Shown one piece after another: positions 55,620-64,000 of a stretch of 64,000 nt of DNA. A program made the position numbers and the translations under genes. This stretch comes from Cycas panzhihuaensis. Taxonomy: Eukaryota > Cycadophyta. The notes beneath the pieces are model-generated. The model was not told the origin of the DNA, did not search any database, and worked only from the letters and a program-made list of their open reading frames with translations. The stretch's first letter is position 1; each line of letters opens with the position of its first letter. Location of the stretch: NCBI GenBank assembly GCA_023213395.1, contig CM041465.1, positions 134,981,741 to 135,045,740 of the forward strand. The letters run 5' to 3'.

Positions 55620-56484
55620 TCTTCTTACTTACATTGATATGGAAAATGTCATGATTGACCATAATGATAATACATATCAAATGCTTTACAGGAACTAGCA
55701 AAATGACTAGTCTTACTGCAACTGCACTAAATTCTTGGAGTAATACTATGACCTCACCCTCTTGAATCTTGCCAATGGCCTCGTGATAAAGCACAACCTT
55801 TAAAAGTTCTTCCTCTTCCTCTACTGCATCCTCTAAAACCTAGGTTCAATCTCAAGGTAAAGGCATCTCCTAGTTCACTTGCATTCTCATATCTCTTGTT
55901 TCTCTACTCCTATCTTAACAATAATCCTGTTAGAGTGTCCAATGTCATTGCTACTATTTGATCAATATTAGTGATGGTGTTTATCATTACATCGAATGAT
56001 TTAGGTATTTTACTGATCATAAGTTCCACTAATTCTTGATCAATGAGAGAAGCACCCACATTGGAGAGGTCATTCCTTAGTAAAATTATTTTATGCAAGA
56101 AGTCAGTAACTATTTCAGACTCCTTCATATGAAGTTTAAATAATTCTTCTTTTAGGGCTATTATCTTAGCCTTGTTCTTTTGTCCATATAAGTTTCCCAA
56201 ACACTTCTAAATGCTTTCAATGGAGTACAAGTTTTTAACATAGATAAGAAGAGAATCTAAAATAGATAATTTTTAGATAATAACCAATGTACTATCCTAA
56301 TCTTCCCAGCTAGTTTACTCAAGCCCAACATCCTTTGGTTTGGTTTTGGCTCTAATTGCAATTCTCCAAGTATTTTAGCTTTAAGGAGGGTCTCTATCTT
56401 AATTTTCCAAATGTGGTAATTAGTATTAGTAAGCTTGTCATTGTCAGATAGTTCTAGGATGGAGGAAGTTATTTCTAAGGACAT
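55620..56484 (-). pseudogene. copia-3 gag, decayed
   Basis: Minus-strand ATG at 56484 gives MSLEITSSILELSDNDKLTN, then YHIWKIKIETLLKA (Gag N-terminal domain). After a frameshift, the main capsid piece lies at 56200-55910: KAKIIALKEELFKLHMKESE, FLHKIILLRNDLSNVGA, ISKIPKSFDVMINTITN. A Gly/Arg-rich part follows, then a zinc knuckle near 55675-55625 (YYHYGQS...HFPYQC) with Cys-to-Tyr losses. Confidence 0.82.
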
Positions 56485-57761
56485 AAGAGTGTTTCTGGGA
56501 GCCCTAGGCCATATAACAGTATGGATTTTTATACGATACCCAAACTATATGGATATGGATGAGACCTATCTCAAAAGAAAGATCTTAGAGAGTAGATCAG
56601 AGATCTGAAATTTTTTTTTTAAGATAGCCTTTGATTTGAGAGAAATTTGGCCCAAAATCTTTAAATAGGCATCTAGATTTTCTCACAAATATGGAAATAT
56701 CTTTGTAAATCCTTAAAAAATTCTATTCACAAAAGCATTTAAATGATTTGTATGCTCTAAATAAATATTTTCAATCTAAGATTACCATGAGATTTACTTA
56801 GATCTAAGAAAAATCCTAAAAAACCTTTATAAACCTGTGTGGCTGGTAAATAGGTTAAAACCCCCTCAAAAGACCTCATATCACTTAGTGATAGAAGAGA
56901 AGTACGAAGAGGACATCGAGATCTATGATTTGAGTGAATTTCATTGAATTTTGAGAACTTAAATTTTTTAAGTCTATACGATCGTACAGTTCTATACAAT
57001 CACCTATGTACTTGCTTTATGCTCTAATCCTACTTGTTTGGTCTTCTTGCCTCCTTCTTTTATTTCTATAGATGTCTATATTATTGGATTTAATCGTCAT
57101 TACTCCACTCCCACCTTCCAACTAGGATTATACACTTCATTAACCTCATTTTACACATGTGGGTGCCTTTTTTATTTCATCTTTGTTTAAAAAGATCATT
57201 CATTTTGCATTCACTTTCTAAGGCATTTTTCCATTTTTAAAGGTCATTAAATTTCTTTTGAAGAGGATATTTGACATCATATAAGACATTATTCATTTAT
57301 TGAGTATTTTTTTTACTTTAAAAAAACACATATTTTTATGTACTAAAGTTTTTTGATAAAATTGCACAATTTCCTATATTCAATAGACATAATTTTTTAT
57401 TATGGCACAAGACTATGTAAGAGTATTTTATTAAATATGATCTTCTGAAATATTTATAATATAAATGTGATCTAAGTATTAAAGAAAATTTTAGAAAGGA
57501 CAATGAAGCATTAGGTTTATTATTTTGCACTATAAATGATAATGTTTTTTCTAGAGTTTTTGAAGTAACAACTTCTAAATCAGTTTGGGATGTATTATTT
57601 TCTACTTATGGGGGAGATACCCTCCATGTATTTGATGATATTTTTGATGAACATGTGAGACAGGTGATAGAACAGATGAATCATAATAACAACACCCATG
57701 AAGATTCAGATCAAATGTAGGACCAACTTACTACATAAGTACCTGATCCTCCATTTAAGGG

Positions 57762-57833
57762 GGAGAATGAATCTTATGATATGATGGAGAATGAATCTTA
57801 TGACATGATGGGGAATGAATCTTATGATATGAC
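57762..57833 (+). repeat. Three 24-bp tandem repeats in the nested element
   Basis: ggagaatgaatcttatgata plus tgat, three times with three substitutions. Read in frame it gives ENESYDMM-type 8-residue repeats. It lies just after the gag fragment, where the internal deletion junction is expected. Confidence 0.9.
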
Positions 57834-58095
57834 ATAAAAGATACCTAATGATATGACATTTAAAGTTAAATTTCTAGAAGTTAAAGTCAAAGTTGTAACT
57901 ATTCTTTTTTATACAAATCAAGCATCATTTACTTACAGATTTTTTATATTATTCCATGGTAAAGAGACATATGTGGCTACAAGTGAGAAGAGTTGATAAA
58001 GATCAAGATCAGAATTTCAAAGTTTTTTTCAAATACAAGTTCTATAAGTTCAAGGAGAAGATACAAGTGTTCATGATGACTATTAAGGGGGGGAA

Positions 58096-58423
58096 TGTTA
58101 GAGTTAATCATCATCACTCCACTCCCACCTTCCAACTAGGATTGTACACCTCATCAACCTCATTTTACACATGTGGGTGCTTAACATGTATAGGTAAGTT
58201 AAGGTAAGATTTAATTTGATTTAAGTTAATTTGACTTAGTTTCATTTGAGTTAAGTTGGTATTATTTTATTATTAATTTAAATTTTAGGGGTTGAGGAGT
58301 TTCCCTCCTCCTCTAAAATTATAAATATTAAGGGGTGTGCAACCCTGGTGTCTTTAGATATCGCCCTCATTTAGGAAATCTGTAATGCTCACTTCTCACA
58401 ATAGATTAAATATAGAAGTTTCA
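58096..58423 (+). repeat. 3' LTR of the nested copia derivative
   Basis: About 328 bp, with a tataaatat tract near 58319 (TATA-like) followed by a ctggtgtctttagatatcgcc segment reminiscent of the copia-2 LTR start region. Right end inferred from TG...CA and the possible target duplication. Confidence 0.6.
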
Positions 58424-58637
58424 TATGTTTATGCTACAACAATGTATTAATGTATTGATCTATTGAAGATTATTCTATATTCTATCATGTTCTCTTGTAA
58501 TATTTTTCCTACATATCTCCTTCTTTGCTCTAGCTTTATTTGAAGACCTTGTCTTTCACCTTCACAACTTGTCTGAGATTTCACTTATCTCTCTCACTTG
58601 ATCTTGTAGAGACCCTTTCTTAATTAGCCATAATAAC

Positions 58638-58651
58638 CTACTCTAATACCA
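58638..58651 (-). promoter_or_regulatory. copia-3 primer-binding site
   Basis: On the minus strand tggtattagagtag starts directly after the LTR, close to the initiator tRNA-Met site (tggtatcagag). Confidence 0.85.
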
Positions 58652-58826
58652 TGTTAGAATGCTAGACAAAAGATAGATGAAGAATGCTTGATGATTATCA
58701 TTGAGAGCTCAAGTGAATACATATAATTAGGGTTTGTAACTGACTTATAACCAAAATATATCTAAAGGACACATGTCTATCAGTTATATACATTAAATTT
58801 CTAAGATAAAATATTACATTCTAACA
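58652..58826 (-). repeat. copia-3 5' LTR
   Basis: 175 bp, tgttagaatg to cattctaaca (perfect 10-bp terminal inverted repeat). Matches 52244-52418. Confidence 0.9.
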
Positions 58827-59400
58827 TTTAATGTATTTTAGGGATGAACATTCTATAGTTTCTCCTTCATTATTTGTATTTATCTATTGAACATCTCATA
58901 GACCATATTCATATAGGATAATTCTTGGGGGGCATAAAAATGAGAGGCAACAAAACTAGTAACTATATTAGTGAGATTTTCCTCTAAATGATTTTTTTTT
59001 TTTTGGAATTTCCATTTTATATACTAGTAGGATTTATTACTTCTAAAGTTATCCAAATAGTTTAGGAGACCATATACCTATTTATTAAGAGCCCAAGCTA
59101 TATAAGAAGAGTTGTAATGATCTCCTTGAGAAAGAAAATCAAGGAGATCTAATAGTAATCTTAGAATTGTTAAAGAAATAGAAGAATATTTTTTCATTTT
59201 TGATCAAGAATCCCTAGAGTTAAGACTTTTATCATAAATAATTAAAGACGAAATATCTCATAGGAATATCCTCTCTTGGATTTAAAATAATCCTTCAAAT
59301 TTATAGGTAGAGTAACATAATATACTTGACAAAGCCCTAAAGGCATGTCCAAAATTTAACAGAGATGAGATATTTACTATTGAATAACATATAGAGAATT
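58827..59400. other. Flank of copia-3, no clear gene
   Basis: The host sequence resumes with tttaatg. It may be the leader or early gag of the gypsy element that follows, but I see no LTR or primer-binding site here. Confidence 0.4.
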
Positions 59401-60230
59401 TCTCTATTATATGCATGATGTTTCAAATCACTCAACTAGATATGGACATTAGGTTTTTTATGCATGCATTGACTAAGAATAATATGGCATGGCTTTATTC
59501 CTTACCCAATTCTAATATTAGAGTATAGAAAGATTTGATATAAGTATTTAGACCTAAGTATGGAAATAAAAAAAGTCTTCCCACAATAACAAGAGAATTG
59601 TTCAACATCAAGAAGGAAGCTAAGAAAAGTATTAGTAATTATGTTAAGAGGTTTAATAAAACTCTCAAATAACTTGAGGCCAAACACAACCCTACATAAC
59701 CTATCTTAATGGGATGGTTTCTAGATAGGCTTGACTCTAAAACTAGACTTATAGTAATCCTTAAGAAACTAGATGTTATTCAAGTAGCAAAAGCCATTTC
59801 TTATGATTTGGAAATAATTATGGATAGATGAGGAAGACCTCCCTTTTTTTTTCAAGAAAATCCTAGAAGAGAAAATCCTCCACCAACCTAACAAGTAAAA
59901 GGAAGTGCTCAAACCATGATTAGAAAGCTCAATAATAAAGTGCAATACTAGAAGAAGTAGGCCAAATGAAAGACCCTTAAAGCATTGCTATGTTAAGAAA
60001 ACCTAGGGAAGAGTTTACTAATGCTAGTTTGGAAGATGAATTTAATGTTCTAGCCATAGATGAATAAGACATGTAATTTAAGAGTTTACTAGGTTACTCA
60101 AGTGGTAGTAAGGAAGTATTAGAATCAAACTATGAAAGTTCTAGAGCTACTATGGCCTTTTTTGAAGATAATTTAGAATCAAGGATTCTTCCTAGTGACT
60201 TAGCAATCATGATTGGATCTTAGGTAAGCT
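59401..60230 (+). pseudogene. gypsy-2 gag, decayed
   Basis: Capsid-like reading: ALTKNNMAWLYSLPNSNIRV, PKYGNKKSLPTITRELFNIK, KEAKKSISNYVKRFNKTLK, ILMGWFLDRLDSKTRLIVIL. The stops in it (TAG after NIRV, TAA after DLI, LK and NPT) fit Trp or Gln codons changed by G-to-A or C-to-T. A charged region (EEFTNASLEDEFNVLAIDE) follows. No zinc knuckle is visible. Confidence 0.7.
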
Positions 60231-60539
60231 AATGGAGAATAGAAGGATATTTTTATTACTCCTAAGAAACCAACAAATGTAGCCAAAGTAAATAGAGTTA
60301 ATTTTCTTATTAGAGCACCTCAAGTCCCAAGGGTAATTCTTATTAACAGAAATATAAAGGCCTTAGATTAAGAGAAAGAAAAATAATATGATATCTTAAA
60401 GAAGATGATGAAATATCCTATTGGGTTAAGTTTCTACCAGGTTATGGAATTATTTGAACATAACATACTTTAAATCAAGAGAGCCCCACCTAAATCCTTA
60501 TATCTAAGATAAATTCAACTTTGCTATTGTAATACCTTC

Positions 60540-61020
60540 AAGGTATAAAGATGCTCCTTTCTTTAAATATATATGATGATTTTATCTTAGACAATTATAT
60601 TGTAAATACTAGAGATTTACAAAATATAATGCCCTATGCTATGATGACTGATTTAGTCCTCAAAGGATCAAAACCTACCTAGTAAGTAATAATTTTAGAA
60701 TCTAGACCAATGGTAACTATTGGTAAAATTAAAGATCTTATTATTCATCCTATTGCTTATTCTAAAATATCAACACCTATCATAATGATGGTTGTTGATA
60801 TGACTCTTATATATGGCATGTTGCTTAGAAGAGAATGGGTATACATTATAAAAACTCTCCTTAATGTGAGAATCAGTAATATTGTATTCTTACTAAATAA
60901 ATACCTTATCATATTTCCAAGGAAGGAAAGGTACATAAACCATGTGGAAGGTAAAGGAGGCTCACCAATATGTCTAACTTTTGATCCAAGTGATTTGGGA
61001 ACATATATAGTCCTACCTTA
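60540..61020 (+). pseudogene. gypsy-2 protease-like region
   Basis: IMPYAMMTDLVLKGSKPT, PMVTIGKIKDLIIHPIAYSK, IIMMVVDMTLIYGMLLRREW and YIIKTLLNVRI follow the pattern of the second half of gypsy proteases. The catalytic Asp-Ser/Thr-Gly itself is not recognisable. The open frame at 60710-61021 is the best-kept part. Confidence 0.5.
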
Positions 61021-62059
61021 AATTAATGCTTTGCCTACCATAAAAGAAGAAAACTATCAAATAGATTTACAAAGATAAGACTCAATTTAGGCGATATATT
61101 TTGATAGAGATAAATCCAAAATGAGAGCAAGAGCTAGTGTTATCTTGAAGTCCCTTGATGGTGAGATCTTCCCTTACTCTTTCAAGTTAGTATAAAGCCT
61201 TGATTTTGGGACTCCTTAAAGTTTTAGATTTATAAATTAAACTACTAAAGGTCAAAGTAGATTAAGAGCTTGTTATCAATCAAATAAAAAATATATATTC
61301 CACCAAATGTAATCAATTGAAAGGGTATAGATAAAGAGTTTGGAATATCCTAGAATAATTAGAAGTAACTATAATAGAACATATTCCTAGAGAAAGTAAC
61401 CAATTGGTTGATTCTTTAGTAGAAACTACTTCTTTACTTGATGTGACTAATGCCTCTATTAGCAAACAAGTATTACATAAAATTGTGACTCTGGCCTTTA
61501 TACCAGATAATGTTTATCATTAATAGGTTTTTGATGATGATGAGAAAATCTTGGCATTCATACAAACACATGAATATTTTTATGATATGATAACTACTAT
61601 TAAAGAGACACAAGTAGTTGGAGAAGTTGAAAGTATAGGCATAGATGAAGAATTGATCCAACTAAAAACAAATAAAATACTTAAGGGGATAATTTATTTA
61701 GAATTATTACTTAACTCTAATGATACAATAAAAGATGGAGTATCTTAGGAGAAACCTTGAAAAATAATAGTCTAAAAGAATATTCTAATTAAGTTGAATA
61801 TTCCTAAGGATCTAAAAATAATTTATATTGGTTTAGAATGCACTAAAGAAGAGAAGCAAAATTTTATTAAAATTTATACTAAATATAAGGATGCATTTTC
61901 CTAGACCTATGAGGATCTAAAAATCTTTGACCTTGAGATCATTCAACATACTATTCCTCTCAAATTAGGAGTAAGGCTTTAGATACAAGTAAAGGGTCAT
62001 CAACTCTAAAATTAAAAATATAATTTAGAATGAGCATTAGAAATATAGGAATATAGGAA

Positions 62060-63190
62060 TTATTTTTCTAATTAAATTTCTAGTATGGGTAGCTAATTTG
62101 GGACCTATAAGGAAAATGAATGGGGAAATTTGATTCTATGTTGATTTTAAGAATCTAAATAAAGATTCTATAAAGAATAACTATCCATTGCTTAGAATGA
62201 AGTAGATTATTTATACTATCATTGGCCTAGAATTTATGTCTTTGCTAAATAGCTTTTTAGGTTATAATCAAATTATTGTAGATGAAGAGAATAGATATAA
62301 AACAACTTTCATTATAATATGGGAAACATTTGTGTAAAAAAAAAAAAAACCCTTTAGGTTGATTAATGTGGGTGCCACATTTTAAAAGGTCGTGGACCAT
62401 TTCAAGGGAGTGATCATAGTGATAATTTTCATATATCTAGATGATATGATTGTATTCGCCAAGAAGAGAACATTTTAGGTCGATGTAGACAATATGGAAT
62501 CTCATTCAATTCTAAGAAGGCAATACTCTGAGTTACTACTAGAAAACTTATAAGATACATAGTGATGAAAGATGGAATATACATTGATTTGGATACAATT
62601 AAAGTTATAAAAGAAATGCCCTTACCAACTAATAAGAAAATGGTCTGATCTTTCTTTAGAAAGATAAATTTCTTAAGGAGATTTATTTTTGATTTCATGA
62701 GGATAACTTTGCTTATCAATGGCCTGCTATATAAGGATGTTAATTTCAAATGGGAAAATGAGGCTAAGGAAGCCTTCTATCAGATTGAAGAGTAGATTGT
62801 TAAGTCTTCCACACTAATAAGTCTTGATTTTAAAAAGTAATTTTTTATATATTCATATACCCCAGAAGGTTCTTATGTTGTTATACTAGTTTAAAAGGGT
62901 AATGAGGATAAGAAAAGATTAGTTTCATTTATAAATAGGTCTTTAAAAGATTATTAGTTAAAGTATAGTACCATGGAGAAATAAGCATATTCTCTAGTTA
63001 AAGTAATTAAGGAATTCAAGCTTTATATTATTTATAATCATAATGTGGCCTATGTGGCACAATCCTTAGTTAAAACAGTATTGAATTAGGTTAAACTAAT
63101 GGGAAGATGGGCTAAATGGTTAGTTAAGATCTAAGAATTTGATCTAGATATAAAACTAACCAAGTTGGTAAAGGGATAAGATCTTTATAA
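62060..63190 (+). pseudogene. gypsy-2 reverse transcriptase and RNase H, decayed
   Basis: RT: GEIWFYVDFKNLNKDSIKNN, YPLLRMK, LEFMSLLNSFLGYNQIIVDE and FIYLDDMIVFAKKRTF (YLDD intact near 62438-62449). A run of 14 A at 62336-62349 interrupts it and shifts the frame. After further shifts: RFIFDFMRITLLINGLLYKD, FKWENEAKEAFYQIEE, then RNase H: YSYTPEGSYVVILV, LVSFINRSLKDY, KYSTMEK, AYSLVKVIKEFKLYIIYNH. Confidence 0.78.
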
Positions 63191-63259
63191 GTTAATTTTA
63201 GAGAGTCAAGTAGATAAACTCTATGAGTTGGAGAGTGAAGTACACATCACAAAAAGGGG

Positions 63260-64000
63260 AAGACACATAATAGAACACCACAATTAATTCATTGGGTGAA
63301 GTAAACTTGATGTAGGATGGAGGCAAACAAAATCCTTTTATGGGATACTAATGTATCATTTGGATGTTAGTGTTGGATCCAAAGACTAAAAGAGTTCATC
63401 AATTAATTGGGAACAATGTACAAGTGTGTGATGTGTCAAAAGAAAAAAAGAATAAATGAAAGAGGAAATTGATAAATAAATCAAAGCTAATTATTAACTC
63501 AAATAACTAATACGAGTATGTAGATGAGGTAGAGATGCATCAACTAAGCAAGTAAGCTAGAGTCTAACTAAGAAGAGTTTGAGATAAGACTAATCAAACT
63601 AATAACTAGCATTCTTAACCAAACAACACACAAGAAGGCCCTCATGATATGAGGGGGTAGATCGAGCATGAATACCCAACCTCCTATGTAATTACATGCC
63701 TATCTTAACCAATTAAACCCATCCATACAAATTGACTTAACCTAACCTAGATCCCTACATAACCCTAAAATGTCATACTTAATTTATAAGAGTATAGGAG
63801 GTCTACTTAGAATAATAGGTCTAAAGGAATTGAGACCATAGTATAGATATATTCATGGATAAGTTGGTGGGGACTTTTCTACCAATAATAGAGCTCATAC
63901 AAGTGTAAGACAACCTAGTAATATATGTGTTTAATTCTAATGAACCTTAATCTTCTAAGTAGTGAAGTAGACAAGGACACCACTCTTAATAGAACAAATA
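63260..64000. other. Right edge, no clear gene
   Basis: From 63290 to about 63480 there may be traces of the N-terminal part of a gypsy integrase (for example VGWRQTKSFYGILMY), but the motif residues are not convincing. Beyond 63480 the sequence is AT-rich, with no recognisable coding or LTR. Confidence 0.4.

Larger units (their letters stand above)
57082..58423 (+). mobile_element. Nested, internally deleted copia derivative
   Basis: Two copies of an LTR start lie here: a partial one at about 57082-57180 and a complete one from 58096 (TGTTAGAGTTAATC), preceded by a G-rich polypurine tract (aaggggggg). They share actcccaccttccaactagg and ctcattttacacatgtgggt. Between them only a gag fragment (ENFRKDNEALGLLFCTINDN, SKSVWDVLFSTYGGD near 57480-57615) and a short tail remain; all pol domains are missing. 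The 3' LTR plausibly ends at 58423 (tttca), and TATAT/TATGT flanks could be the target duplication. It sits in the copia-3 leader in the opposite orientation, so it inserted after copia-3. Confidence 0.75.
52244..58826 (-). mobile_element. Ty1/copia retrotransposon copia-3 (minus strand)
   Basis: Two 175-bp LTRs (52244-52418 and 58652-58826) begin TGTYAGAATG and end ATTCTAAYA, with a weak GTTAA/TTTAA target duplication. A primer-binding site lies beside the 58652 LTR on the minus strand. Gag and a long pol frame with protease, integrase, RT and RNase H follow. The LTRs differ at about 17 of 175 bases. It is a different copia lineage from copia-1 and copia-2 (short LTRs, different gag). A second copia derivative is nested in its leader at 57082-58423. 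Confidence 0.92.
59401..63480 (+). mobile_element. Degenerate Ty3/gypsy element, second lineage (no LTRs found)
   Basis: Gag, protease-like, RT and RNase H pieces occur in gypsy order on the plus strand, all heavily decayed. The RNase H tail (AYVAQSLVKTVLN, GRWAKWLVKIXEFDLDIK) resembles a plant gypsy lineage whose pol carries AYVPSAAVKDIL and KWIAKLLEFDLEIK-like segments. It is distinct from the chromovirus at 31585-38682. I could not identify LTRs inside the window; the 3' end may lie beyond 64000. No movement protein or other pararetroviral gene was seen. Confidence 0.7.

Noticed and set aside
59401-63480. Endogenous pararetrovirus (caulimovirus-type) remnant
   Set aside because: No movement protein or coat-type zinc-finger gene was seen. 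The RT and RNase H tail resembles plant Ty3/gypsy elements instead.

Overview
The window looks like heterochromatic, transposon-filled DNA from the nuclear genome of a large-genome land plant. I found no intact host gene, no structural RNA gene and no CRISPR or prokaryotic feature. The plant assignment rests on the retrotransposon families: Ty1/copia, a chromodomain-type Ty3/gypsy, and a LINE with a C-terminal RNase H. It also rests on a decayed copy of a plant-like DDRGK1/UFBP1 gene. The chromovirus pol resembles elements I know from conifers, so a gymnosperm is my best guess, but this is weak. Most of the window is very AT-rich and almost free of CpG. In-frame TAA and TAG codons stand where Gln or Trp is expected, and zinc-knuckle Cys codons have become Tyr. 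This is the mark of long-term loss of methylated cytosine.

Layout. 1-8010: three direct tandem copies of a non-coding unit of about 2.9 kb, the third cut by a 0.44-kb insertion. 9129-9395: an array of about 55-bp repeats related to a piece of that unit. 9610-19590: a long inverted repeat (arms about 1.7 kb, spacer about 0.23 kb). Its left arm is split by a full-length 6.3-kb minus-strand LINE with an 18-bp target duplication, and its right arm keeps the empty site. 19997-26627: an old copia element (copia-1, TSD AAATA). 26628-31579: unassigned, with faint minus-strand coding traces. 31585-38682: a chromovirus (TSD GAAAT) with about 1.2-kb LTRs that contain a 21-bp minisatellite. 40050-40655: an intronless DDRGK1-like pseudogene. 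43066-51463: a young, CpG-rich copia (copia-2, TSD ATAAA) with a 3.5-kb leader. 52244-58826: a minus-strand copia (copia-3) carrying a nested, internally deleted copia derivative at 57082-58423. About 59400-63480: a degenerate Ty3/gypsy polyprotein of a second lineage.

The pieces do not form a pathway. They record successive insertions. My hand comparison of LTR pairs orders them as copia-2 (about 3% different), then the chromovirus (about 9%) and copia-3 (about 10%), then copia-1 (about one base in four over the first 75). The items most worth following are the DDRGK1-like retropseudogene, the inverted repeat with its LINE and paired empty site, the chromovirus frame that stays open for about 4.1 kb apart from nonsense changes, the GC-rich leader of copia-2, and a cluster of apparent single-base deletions in copia-2 pol.
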